A stretch of DNA of 64,000 bases from Harmonia axyridis (lineage: Eukaryota > Arthropoda > Insecta > Coleoptera > Coccinellidae), in contig NC_059503.1 of NCBI RefSeq assembly GCF_914767665.1, forward strand, positions 14,198,001 through 14,262,000, in the 5' to 3' direction. Shown here piece by piece: positions 1-10,165 of this stretch. Below the pieces are notes generated by a model. The model was not told where the DNA came from, did not search any database, and saw only the letters and a list, made by a program, of their open reading frames with translations. Position numbers and translations under genes: made by a program. Positions within the stretch are counted from its first letter, which is position 1. Each line of letters begins with the position of its first letter.

Positions 1-540
1 GTGTAATGGCAATGTAATGGAGTTGAGATTTTGATTTTTGATAGCAGATCAAGGACAACAGTTCCAAATTTGATGCAGAATATCTTGTTGATTGCATCAT
101 CAAAACCATAACAAATTCAGACAGAATTACAACTGATTCAACCGCGTTGAAATTTTGCATGTAGATATTCAATGACAAGTTGAAACTGTGTGAAAATTTT
201 TATGTTGATCGTGTCCATTGAACAATTGTTAATCCAAGCTATATATGGAAACAATTCCGTAACGAAAGATCTAACAAGGTCAAAATCTGTATATGTGAAA
301 TAACTACACCAATATTCATGACAAATTTTAAGAGGATCGTATCATCAGAAACCTCCACCTAGATTAACTAACCGACAACAATGACTTCAAGATGAACTCA
401 CATCTTATTATCATCCTGCGCTCGAAAGTTCCTTATGCCAAGTCAATGTCTTTCTTGTCATATAGTTAATCCCTAAAATTGGTTTTAACTATGTTGTTGG
501 GTTTTTAGTGTATATGAATAAATGTAAATATAAGCAACGA
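1..540. other. AT-rich non-coding DNA
   Basis: No gene is supported. Near 140-165 a short stretch (GTTGAAATTTTGCATGTA) resembles one near 22400 and is probably a fragment of a dispersed repeat. The right part carries one arm of a direct repeat described separately. Confidence 0.5.
459..530. repeat. Left direct repeat flanking a mariner relic
   Basis: The block around AATCCCTAAAATTGGTTTTA followed by GTTGGGTTT recurs in the same orientation at about 1057-1125 (AATCCCTGAATTTGGTTTTA, then GTTGGGTTT). The two lie on either side of the mariner relic at 541-1045. They could be an older repeat the mariner jumped into, or part of a larger decayed element. Confidence 0.5.
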
Positions 541-1045
541 CGAATCTTCGATTTCAACGCTCTTGAGTGTAAAGCAGACGGTGAAAGCAGTCCAAAGGTA
601 CCATCCGCTCAAGCATCAGCTGGCCAGCTATCTTGACAAAAGTAAAATCATCAGCAGTGAATATTACATAAGTTATTCGATGGATTGAGAGCAGAAACGA
701 AGAAAAATTCAGTGAAATTTCACCAGGACAATGGTCCTTGACATAAATCGATGAAGACCATCGTCAAATTAAACGAAAGGAGCTTCCACCCACCTTATTG
801 TCCAGATCTGGCCTCAAGGGATTATTGGCTTTCTACAGGCCTCAAAAGAATGCTCGAAGGGAAGAAATTTGTCTCTAATAAAAACGTGATTGTCAAGGTT
901 GAAGCCTATTTCAAAAACAAAGACGAATCTTTCAGCAGAAAAGGAATGGAAAAGTTAGATGAGCGTTTGAGTACATGCATCATTCTTGAAGGTGACTATA
1001 TTGACAAATAAGTTCGAATTATTAAGAAAAAAGTTGTTTTTGCTG
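541..1045 (+). pseudogene. Mariner-type transposase relic, C-terminal half
   Basis: Remnant of a Tc1/mariner DDE transposase, the nuclear enzyme that cuts and pastes its own element at TA sites. The clearest part is the open frame 751-1011 (86 residues), with HPPYCPDLASRDYW covering the third catalytic Asp region (family consensus about HPPYSPDLAPSDYW) and the usual tail ending LEGDYIDK. Upstream, in shifting frames, are traces of the EYY...LL block (about 660-690) and of the HQDN second-Asp block, here HQDNGP-like (about 720-740). Stops and frameshifts separate these pieces and the N-terminal half is missing. The LKRML...EAYF spacing resembles irritans/mellifera-type mariners, but I cannot fix the subfamily. 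Confidence 0.75.
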
Positions 1046-1056
1046 AGTCTTATTGA

Positions 1057-1125
1057 CTTATTAGTAAATCCCTGAATTTGGTTTTACGCTGTTGGGTTTC
1101 CATATCATGAACAAATTGAAATATT
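1057..1125. repeat. Right direct repeat flanking a mariner relic
   Basis: Diverged direct copy of 459-530. It follows the end of the mariner relic by about 15 bases. Confidence 0.5.
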
Positions 1126-1854
1126 TTATGGGTTCGGTCTCTACTTGATGGAAATATATTACCAAATAAAATAAAAGTAATTTTCACATATATTTCAATG
1201 TCAACAACCCTTTTTTTCTTCAACATTTTGGGTCTTTCAGGTAACATCCCGACGGATTAAAATATTTGTGGAAATTACTCTGTTTTATTTCATCCAAATG
1301 TAAATATCAAAAACGATTAGACTCGAACGAATGCTCAGATTATGATGGCTCATCCCAGCCAGGTTTAATGTCTTTGTTCTTTTCCATTGTGGACAACCGT
1401 ATGAGGATTTCCGAAATCCTTATCCTGCATTGTTCCGGAGTGTTTCTAAATCCGGGATGACTTCCTCTCTAAGGCTCAAATATGAGTCATCATCCAAGAG
1501 ATTTCACGATATATACGATTGCGGTTGCAGTAGCGTTTCAACTTATGGACAAAGGCTTTCTTAACATTCTGGGCACGTTCATTGAATTCCCTCGATTCGA
1601 AGACTATCGGCTTGATTGCCCACGATATTGATACATTGTCCGTGATAAAATTGCACGGAAAATCTGATGTGGCTGGCCTTTATGGCTCAACAGAAGGTAC
1701 GTTCACTCTGGTATCAATTTTTATACAAGGTGTATCAAAAGGAAGTTTATATTGGCTCAATTTGGAGGGGCGTGGAGAATATTTCGACGGTATGCTGGTT
1801 CTTGGGAATTTAGTCACTATGCTGCGTTTCTTGGGAGCGGATTGCGCGATGTGC
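1126..1854. other. Unassigned, coding-like stretch
   Basis: Base composition is less AT-biased than the surroundings. Open frames overlap on both strands (plus 1582-1920, minus 1680-1862). The minus-strand reading is rich in Lys, Arg and Pro and stays open in pieces back to about 1330. I recognise no domain. It may be a decayed host exon or transposon coding region; neither strand can be preferred. Confidence 0.25.
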
Positions 1855-2100
1855 GCATGCAAATTTTACAAAAATGGTAATTCCGAGAATATACGCGAAG
1901 AAATTTCTTCGATATTATAGGGTGAATGATGCGCTAAGTATTTCCCTCATTTGGAAATGGGTGAAAAAGTTTGAGGAGACCGGACTAGATAAACCAAAAC
2001 CTGGGCACCCAAAGTTATTGAGAACAGAACAGAACGTGAAACAATCTTTCGTTATGATCTGGACCCCTTGCGAATGCAATAGTGCAAGTGCTTTCAATGT
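1855..2100 (+). pseudogene. Tc/mariner-like transposase N-terminal relic
   Basis: The peptide pieces KFYKNGNS (about 1861-1884) and, in another frame, SISLIWKWVKKFEETG followed by LDKPKPGHPKLLRTEQNV (about 1937-2038) match the N-terminal helix-turn-helix layout of insect Tc/mariner transposases: a short first helix region, WVKKFEETG, then a basic GRP-like linker. One frameshift near 1905-1920 separates the two pieces. No catalytic core follows. The DD41D element starts about 280 bases downstream but has its own separate N-terminus, so this is an independent relic. Confidence 0.55.
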
Positions 2101-2382
2101 GCTTAGATCATTGCTACTCTGAATTTTGCACACAATTCAAATGCTGCACCCCTTCAATATTCAATTGTTCTCAAAATCGAAACACCAAAATGGACGACAT
2201 AATTTTTAAGAAATAATATTTTTTTCAGACATGTAATATATTAAAGGTAATATAAAAATATACTTACAGTTTTTGGTGCTTCCTACATATGCCCACCTGA
2301 AATATAAAAAAATATATAGAATTTACGAAAAGAAAATTTTTCTGCAAAAAAAAAGAACGAAATTATAAAATATTTCATATAT
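2101..2382. other. AT-rich spacer
   Basis: Low-complexity AT-rich DNA with A runs near 2345. Nothing recognisable. Confidence 0.4.
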
Positions 2383-2475
2383 AGGGTGTTTTTTTTCGAA
2401 GTATATAACTTAAAGTTGGCGACCGATTTAACGGCTGTCAAGTGATTTATTCTCAGTTTGGTTTGGCAATTCATC

Positions 2476-2586
2476 ATGAATAGACTCACGCCTGAACAAC
2501 GCTTGCAAATAGTGCAATTTTATTTCGAAAATAATGGTTCTGTGCGGAATACGTATCGCGCACTACGTCCATTTTATTTTGTTTAG
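2476..2586 (+). pseudogene. DD41D transposase N-terminal stub
   Basis: The true start of the transposase: Met, then RLTPEQRLQIVQFYFENNGS and VRNTYRALRP, the first helix-turn-helix segment typical of this family. After 36 codons it runs into a TAG just past the deletion junction (about 2568-2586). The rest of the DNA-binding domain is missing, and the catalytic core continues in a different frame. This stub and the core cannot make one protein. Confidence 0.75.
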
Positions 2587-3199
2587 CGATGAAGCGCACT
2601 TCTGGTTGAATGGCTACGTCAACAAACAAAACTGCCGCATTTGGAGTGAAGCTAATCCTCAAGTGTATGTCGAAACAACGTTACATCCAGAAAAACTGAC
2701 TGTTTGGTGCGCTTTATGGGCTGGTGGAATCATTGGTCCGTACTACTTCAAAAACGATGATGGCCAGAACGTTACAGTCAATGGTGATCGGTATAGAGCC
2801 ATGATAACTAACTTTTTCATTCCTGAATTGAACAACCATGATGTCCAGGAGCTGTGGTTCCAACAACACGGCGCAACATGTCACACAGCTCGTGCCACAA
2901 TCAATTTATTAGAAGACACATTTGGTGACCGCCTACTTTCACGTTTTGGACCTGTGAATTGGCCTCCAAGATCTTTTGATTTAACACCGCTAGACTACTT
3001 TCTGTGGGGCTATGTAAAGTCATTGGTCTATGCGGATAAGCCACAAACCCTTGACCATTTGGAAGACAACATTCGCCGTGCTATTGCCGATATACGGCCA
3101 CAAATGTTGGAAAAAGTTATCGAAAATTGGACGTCCAGATTGGACTACATCCGAGCCAGCCGTGGCGGTCATATGCCAGAAATCATATTTAAAATGTAA
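2534..3199 (+). pseudogene. DD41D transposase catalytic core, second Asp lost
   Basis: A 221-codon open frame. The first ~15 residues are the N-terminal region read out of frame; real homology starts at HFILFSDEAHFW, with the first catalytic Asp in SDEAHF. The second block reads WFQQHGATCHTA, with His where the two other copies here have Asp (QQDGATCHTA), so this copy is catalytically dead even apart from the N-terminal loss. The third block is DLTPLDYFLWGYVKS. Counting between second and third acidic positions gives 41 intervening residues, the DD41D (rosa-like) spacing. The frame ends normally (GGHMPEIIFKM). The Met at 2534 is only an open-frame start, not the biological one. Confidence 0.85.
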
Positions 3200-3300
3200 T
3201 GCCACAAGATTATCTTGCGGATAAATAAAATTCATGTCAATCGAATAATCCATCGTTTTTCATTGCAATTTGAAGTTCTATAGCTCTAAAAACACACCCT

Positions 3301-4625
3301 TTATAAACACACTTTACACGTACATTACCTAGATCAATGAGTACTATTTCATTAAAATCTCTCTTTTATTGAAAATGATCAAATTTATTTATGTATGTTC
3401 ATACATTGAATAAAAAATGAATAAGATATTAAGATCATTTGTGAGAATGCTGCTCAGAAATTTCATTGATCTCCCTATAATTAATTGCTGAGTTGAAGAC
3501 AAAAATGATTGAATTGAGCAAATCATCACGATGAAAGTTTTATGAAATCCACCAAAAGTGTATTACCTCATTATCATACACTGAAAAAAAAATTAAATAG
3601 AATGACAATCGTCAACTTGATTTCATTTATACAATTTTTTTTTCATGAAATTTCATTCCTAACGTATACACCTATTCATTGATGTTCATGAATATCACAA
3701 TTCAAAAATTGATGTTGATTGTTCGTTGTTTCGATAAAATTATTCATTGGATGAAAGAACTTCTTTCATTAGGTGTATTAGGTAAGTCGTACATCAACTG
3801 CTTTGGTCAACTTCAAAAAACAGTTATACATTATTGATACAGAGTGCAACCGATCAAATTATGAACATTTGATTGGTTTAATGGAATTGACACAATGAGA
3901 AAGTCCATCAATTTGATGAACGAACTCATTGCATTAATGTTTCTATTCATCAGGGGTTGAAAATTGATGGCTGAATTCATCACTACAATTAACTGTTCCA
4001 GTGAAATTGTGTACACTTCAGGTGTAGTATATTCATCGAAGGAAGCATAATGTACCATATACATTTCTTTGATTCATACTGAATTTAACTGCTCAAATAT
4101 TGCTCGTTTATTTATGTTATTATAAGCCAATAAATTTGAGTTATCAAAATACTCCAGCTATTTTTTTATGCTTAATGTATATCTTTCATTTTCATATTCA
4201 AAATAGTCTAGATATTCCGTGAGATATACGAAATAATAAACCTGCATATAAAATTTTATAGTATTTTTTATTCAAACGCTAGCGAAAGCTTATTCATGTG
4301 GTAATAAATTGAGAAGCCACTGTTGGTATATTCCTCCGTATCAATGGAAAACACGCACTGTCTTATAAATGTTATATTTCCCGAAGCCTTCGATATTAAA
4401 AGCTCCAATTTCCGCTATGTGAAATCCTCGAGTGGAAAGTAAATAACACAGTTTTGTCCGGATTCATATTCATGAAATTCTAAAGCTTCCAGAATATTAT
4501 GGCGTCCTCATTTCAGACGGTGCAACAGCAATTACAGAAAAAATCCAACGTATAAAGAGGGAAACCGAAACCGTCATGTTTTCTTCGGTAAACAGTTTGG
4601 AATGGACGTAATTCCAAGGGACGCG
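3301..4625. other. AT-rich non-coding DNA
   Basis: No gene seen. Between about 3580 and 4040 the short motif ATTGATG and its complement CATCAAT/CATCAAC recur many times, suggesting a decayed repeat. The minus-strand frame 3831-4064 has no recognisable domain. Confidence 0.4.
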
Positions 4626-5538
4626 TATACACTGTGTCCGTAAAGTATGGGACAAATTCATATTTAGCTAAACAGACCATTTTAAGAAATAATCCTGAAA
4701 CACGTCGATTTTTGATTTTAATTTACCGTATTTTAAAATAATAATCTAATATACAGGGTGAATTACTTTCGATTAATGACGTCACCGTCAGTTTTTTCAA
4801 ATGGAACACCCCCATTTTGACTCAATTTTCCGATTACTCTAACTGAGCTGATTCCAAAAATGTATCACATGTTGATTCCAATTGATTCAGGGTGGACAAA
4901 AATACAATAGTTTTGTGTGTGGTCATAAAGTAACGCGTAACATTCTTTATTAGTTAAATTGACAATATTATCAAAAATACTTATTGTCTAGCGGCAATTG
5001 GTTTGAATGTAACACCCTGTAGTTTGTTACATTTTTATATTAATAAAAATGAGCTGTTTCCAAACATGTTTGGTAATTGTGGTCTAGCAGACAGAATATG
5101 AAAGAAATCATTTCTTATCAATCTAAAAAAAACATAGTCGTCTAGTTTTTAGTGATCATTATTTGTTTATTGCCGCTAGATAATAAATATTTTTGATAAT
5201 ATTGTTAATTTAACTAATAAAGAATGTAACGCGTTACTTTGAGAGCACACACAAAACTATTGTATTTTTGTCCACTGTACCAATTGGAATCAATATGTGA
5301 TACATTTTTGGAATCAGCTGAGCTAGAGTAATCGGGAAATTGAGACAAAATGGTGGTGTTCCATTTAAAAAAATGACGGTGACGTCATTACTCGAAAGTA
5401 GTCCACCCTGTATATTAGATTATTATTTTAAAATACGGTAAATTAAAATAAAAAATCGATGTGTTTCAGGATAATTCCTCAAAATGGTCCGTTTAGCCAA
5501 AAATGAATTTGTTCCATACTTTACGGACACACTGTATA
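4626..5538. mobile_element. Fold-back element with ~400-bp inverted arms, copy A
   Basis: The outer ends are CACTGTGTCCGTAAAGTATG on the left and, on the opposite strand, CAGTGTGTCCGTAAAGTATG. The arms stay inverted copies of each other for roughly 400 bp, with a ~100-bp middle that includes AATAAAAATGAGCTGTTTCC. Inside each arm a second end-like motif, TATACAGGGTGAATTACTTT (about 4752 and, inverted, near 5412), suggests either a nested miniature element or two layers of terminal repeats. TA/TATA flanks both outer ends. There is no coding capacity. A second copy lies at 34279-35154. Confidence 0.85.
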
Positions 5539-6029
5539 TGGAACGAAATTAGAGGGTTGAATATTCAGACTCACAATACATAGAGCTGGCGATATAATTC
5601 GAACCCCATTCTGATTGCAACGTGTAATCAGTTGAAGGGATGTTGAGGATCAATTCAAAAAGCGTGGACAAATAAATTATGGCCAGCAACTGTTGAAATA
5701 TACACGAAGTTCAATGGGAATTAAATTCAGTAACGCTGTGAGCAGAATATTCAGTAATGGCTACGTTCTGTTTGCACTTTCGGCACAATTATTTGCCATG
5801 AGAAATGGTTGAGTTTGTATTGTTTTTTGTTCGTTCCGATCACGCGTATGCGCTAGGCTTTTCAGTGCCTATTTTGACGACTATTTTCATGTCTATTTCT
5901 GGACTGATTGATGGATTTCAGCCACGTTCACATTATGCTGTTTTTGACGTTTGTTTCGGTTATTTTTTAGGTTATGTTTTTGTTTTGCCCTATCATCAAA
6001 AATGCGACGTAAACGACAGACATTTGGAT
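5539..6029. other. Unassigned spacer
   Basis: Contains an open frame at 5805-6032 (75 codons, Phe- and Val-rich) with no recognisable domain. Probably non-coding. Confidence 0.3.
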
Positions 6030-6101
6030 TAGGGATTCACGACTTGGTTTGATTTTCAAGCTACTTGGCTTGAGCTTGACTTGATTCCAAGTCAAGCTAA
6101 A
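6030..6101 (+). repeat. Solo end of the hAT-like CAAGTCAAG element
   Basis: Starts TAGGGATTCACGACTTGG and continues with clustered CAAG/CTTG motifs (CTTGAGCTTGACTTG, CAAGTCAAGC). This matches the ends of the element at 32529-33462. It stops where the tandem repeat at 6102 begins, and no partner end was seen downstream. Confidence 0.55.
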
Positions 6102-7237
6102 TTGAATTTCCATCCAAAAATCATTATATCTCCAAATTATCCGTCACAGACCCCTCAAATAGAAAAGTTTTTTGATCATCGGGTTCTGATCTGAAACATA
6201 CAGAGGTTTCAAGGGCAAAGCTTACGTCCAGGAAAAGTTGCAGCCTTGGGAATTTCATCCACTTTTTTTTCGAAAATTTCAGATTTTTACCTATAGTTTC
6301 TGAAATAATGTACTAATCGCCAAACTGCAAGCATTTTCGTAATCTACATAGTCGAATCAATCAACAAAATGGTATAATAAGCCCATGAAGGAACTTTTAA
6401 TTTTTTTCAATTTTCTAAGGGTTAGATATGGAAAATTTTACGAAAATTTTTCGACAAAAAATTTTTAGTTGAGATCGAAATTCGGCTAATCAGGGATCGT
6501 CAATACTGCACCGCTCATCGATTTCGCGTAGACCTCACAGTTTTAAGGAAATTTGAACTCGAAATTAGGGAAAAAATTGAATTTGCATCCAAAAATCGTT
6601 ATATCTCCTAAATTATTCGTCACAGACCCCTCAAATAAAAACGTTTTTTGAACATCGAGTTCTTATCTGTACCATAGTGAGGTTTCAAGGGCGTAGCTCA
6701 CGTCCAGGAAAAGTTGCAGCCTCGGGAATTTCATCCATTTTTTTTTTCGAAAATTTCAGATTTTTACCTATAATTTCTGAAATAATGTACTAATAACCAA
6801 ACAGCAAGCATTTTCCTGATCTATTAGGTCGAATCAATCAATAAAATGGTACAATAGTCCCATGAAGGAACTTTTAATTTTTTTCAATTTTCTAAGGGTT
6901 AGGTATGGAAAATTTTACGAAAATTTTTCAGGTGAGATCGAAATTCGGCTAATCAGGGATCGTCAATTCTGGCACCGCTCACCGAATTTGCGTAGACCTC
7001 ACAGTTTTGAGGATATTCAAACTAGAAATTTGGAAAAAAAATTGAATTTCCATCCAAAAATCGTTATATCTCCTAAATTATTCGTCCCAAACCCTTAAAA
7101 TAAAAACGTTTTTTGAACATCGAGTTCTAATCTGAAACATAGTGAGGTTTCAAGGGCGTAGCTTACGTCCAGGGAATTTCATCCATTTTTTTTCGAAAAT
7201 TTCAGATTTTTACCTATAATTTCTGGAATAATGTATG
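6102..7237 (+). repeat. Tandem repeat, ~470-bp unit, about 2.4 copies
   Basis: Units start with TTGAATTTCCATCCAAAAAT or a close variant at 6102, 6577 and 7042, giving periods of 475 and 465 bp. The third unit is cut at about 7237. Shared landmarks in order: TATATCTCC, GACCCCTCAAATA, AGGTTTCAAGGGC, GTCCAGGAAAAGTTGCAGCC (the third unit lacks the end of this), TTTTTACCTATA, and in the first two units ATGAAGGAACTTTTAATT. The open frame at 6862-7098 is an accident of the repeat. It looks like a young satellite-like expansion. Confidence 0.85.
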
Positions 7238-8602
7238 AATGCCATCTATTACATACAAATTGATCATTTGCAAATTCAAATACAGAAAATGTGGAAAAAT
7301 TTCCATGGCTATAAAAAATTATTGCTTTTCCGCACTGCTTATGAAACAAGGAATTTACGAACTCTCTTTTATCTCCTTGGAATTTTTAGTGTGTGAGGCG
7401 TAACCTACTTTTAAGCAGGGGTATCGCATGGCTAATCCTAAGCTGGAGCACTCAAATCCTCTTCCCTGATAACACAAAGAATATCCCTCTCAATAAAAAA
7501 AGAGAAAAATACTACTTACATGAAATTGGAAGCGTTGGCATGCTTCCATATTTGAAATTTATCTTATCTGTATCTAGGTATAATACTAGACAATAGAATC
7601 AAATGGAAAAAAATATGTAAAATACGCAGTGGATACCTACTCTGCAATAAGCACACTTACCCACTTATAGGAAGAAAGAGTTAATGAACCAAAATACGAA
7701 ACTGAGAATGATCATATCAAGACCTCAGCATGAGGCTATGCAGTCAAAAGTTATATTGAAAAGATTTTCAACAGAGAATGAATTGTTGAGAGCTGCAATG
7801 AATCTGCTAGATTTGTGAGGATCAAACAAATTCACAGAAATTTCGAATGTGAAACTCTTACAGATTTCTTGAATAGGAAGACCAAGAAGATTTTTGAAAA
7901 GGCAAGTCAATCATCAATCAATGAATCATTTGAGAATTTATATTGTATTTCATATCACATACAGGTAATAATGTTTTATACCTCAGTGATGTATTTTGTT
8001 TATTTACCGAAATAAACTCCATTATTATTATAACATCCAAATGACGTGCTAAAAAGACTAGTTGACCACAAACTCCTGAAGATTATTTTAAATCGAAATA
8101 AAAATGTTTTCATCTGAGAAGTCATCAAAAAGTTTCTTTCATTCTGTATAGAATCGGAAATAAAATGTAATACCACTTCTGACACGATCTAATTGCTCAG
8201 ATTCAATTTAAGCAGAGAGTCAATTTACCAATCATTCATGGCCATTTTCGATCAAAGACTTAAAATAAATTACAAACAATTGAGTAAAAACACAATCATA
8301 CCAATTATACAATTCCAGTTAATAATTATCAACTGTAGCTTCAAATGTGAATGTACTCTTTATCAAAAGCTGAAAAATAATGACAAAAGATAACAAACGT
8401 ACTTTCTATTAATAGAAGAAACGGTATCCACATAATGCATACGTAATTCTATCAAGTGAAAGAAAGCACCCACATGAAACAATTTCAGTTGACCATTAAC
8501 ATCACTTTTCCGTCAACGTTTAGTGTACCTAGTAATTATTTGGACGCTTGGAGCAGAAAATTACCAACACAACACAAAACAACCTGACAGCTTTTCGTGA
8601 TA
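7238..8602. other. Unassigned AT-rich DNA
   Basis: Only short open frames (for example 7393-7596 plus, 7725-7910 minus, 8193-8393 plus), none with recognisable features. Confidence 0.35.
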
Positions 8603-9076
8603 TACAGGGCCATTCATTAAGAATGTATAATCACTGAATTCTAGATTCTAGATCAAAATATGATGATTCTGCCTAAAATGACTCATGGAAATATTGCTAG
8701 TTTCCGAGATATCTGATGGTTTGAATATTATTTATTTTTATTTTCGCAATTATTATTTTATTTTTACAATTTATATTTGGGAATTGGCAGTTTAACTTTG
8801 GGCATAAGGATTAACAAAATAGACTTGAAAGCTCTAGTTACACTTGATTGTGTTTAGTAAATTGTTTAATAAATCAAAGCAATTCAATTTTCGATTGCAC
8901 TATGAGTAAAATAATCGAAAGGTTTTAAAAATCAATAAATTCCACAAAAAAGTTACCCTTATTCGATTCATGTAGCTCGAGCAGTGATATTGATTTATTT
9001 GTTTCTAATGAATTCCAAGTTTTTTATTTTTTTTTTTTAGCTCCAACTATCAAAAGGTGAATCACCCTGGGCTATA
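8603..9076. repeat. Possible decayed miniature inverted-repeat element
   Basis: The left edge TATACAGGGCCATTCATTAA and the right edge, opposite strand, TATAGCCCAGGGTGATTCAC share a weak inverted-end pattern next to TATA. The interior is AT-rich and non-coding. The two ends match poorly, so this could be chance. Confidence 0.3.
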
Positions 9077-9641
9077 CATTTCATATGACAATAATAATTC
9101 CTATAAAGGGGAATTTATTGTCATTCAATCACTTTTTTCACTTTCAAAAACCACAAAATATATCGTAAAATTTTTAGTCATATGACCCTCTACCTACAGG
9201 ATTTAAAATTCGAAAGATATGGCCCTCCCCTTTCGGATCATAAATTACGAGGTTATTCGTTCTTATTCGTAATCTTTCACAAAGATAAACATTATGTTCG
9301 CATGTAAATCGTAAATAGATCTAATGTAGCGTGAAGATAAAAATTCGGCGAACACACGAACCACCATGTAAGACATCACCATATTTCTTTCCCAACATTT
9401 CCACTACAAAGGTGCGAAAACACACAGAATGCAAGATTATTCAATGATACCACTATCTCAATTTTTATAAGATACAGGCATGCCATCGGGAAGTAACATT
9501 GGCGTCTTATTCTGGGAGAATAATAATAACAATAATTGTGTTTTTGAACAGAATAAGGATCAGGTTATTAGAACAAAACAACGCGAATTTTATTCTTAAA
9601 TTTTACATCAGAGCTCTGGAGCAAATGTACAAAATATTACA
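9077..9641. other. Unassigned spacer
   Basis: No recognisable gene or repeat. The plus frame 9499-9708 runs into the end of the mariner that follows and has no domain. Confidence 0.35.
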
Positions 9642-10165
9642 TAGGCGTACCTACAACTTGGCTTCCGCCGTTTTTTCAGAAATTCGAGGCTTTATTGTAA
9701 AAAACTAGTTATACATTTATGATTCAAAGTATTGTACACCGCTGGCCACTACTTGCCAATTATTGTTGCGTTTGACACGAGTCTTGATTAAGTAATGCCC
9801 CCAATTCTGCATCTTAAAGACCCTCCTCTCTTCCACCGCCATGCTGGACTTCGACGTCAAAATCACCGTTCTTGAAGCTTTGGAACCACTTTCGGCACGT
9901 TCTTTCACTAATATCTGCTTCACCATAGGTTTTTGAGAGCATTGGATGAGCCTCAGCCCCAGATTTCTTCATATTAAAGCAAAAAATTAAAACCTACCGC
10001 TAATGCCGAGAATTTGGCTCATAAGCTGACATGTTTAATCGAGAATAACTTAATGACGCAGACAGAAATCGACTAATATTTCGAAGGCGTTATATTCACG
10101 AATACCTAAGCTTATTGTATGACATCTTCGATCTATTTATTTCGATTACCTATCTATTGCAAAAA
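9642..10165 (-). mobile_element. Classic mariner (DD34D), internally deleted, copy m1
   Basis: On the minus strand it reads from the 5' untranslated region (about 10160), through a start at about 10032 and N-terminal coding (AEAH, then FQSFKNGDFDVE), and then jumps directly from the CQTQQ region to the extreme C-terminus (VVASGVQYFES) near 9770. About 0.7 kb of catalytic core is missing. The 3' end TAGGCGTAC...CTACAACTTGGCTTCCGCCG matches the inverted-end family seen at 15999, 45009 and 52075. The outer part of the 5' end is degraded. A non-autonomous deletion derivative. Confidence 0.8.

Larger units (their letters stand above)
2383..3300 (+). mobile_element. DD41D mariner-like element, internally deleted, copy 1
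   Basis: An approximately 918-bp element. The left end reads AGGGTGTTTTTTTTCGAAG; the right end, on the opposite strand, reads AGGGTGTGTTTTTAGAGC. Both then continue into similar subterminal sequence (TATANNACTT-type), giving imperfect inverted ends next to TA/TT. Inside are the transposase start (2476-2586) and, in another frame, the catalytic core (2534-3199). The same internal junction is seen at 17559-18484 and 30790-31724, so the family spread as a deletion derivative, presumably moved by a full-length relative elsewhere. Confidence 0.85.

Noticed and set aside
2534..2578. Met at 2534 as a genuine start of a short transposase
   Set aside because: The first ~15 residues are the N-terminal coding region read in the wrong frame; the true start is at 2476. 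The same applies to the copy at 30892-31557.
6862..7098. A 78-codon gene
   Set aside because: It lies within the ~470-bp tandem repeat and is not open in the other units.
8603..9076. Confident MITE call
   Set aside because: Terminal similarity is too weak to separate from chance; kept only as a low-confidence repeat.
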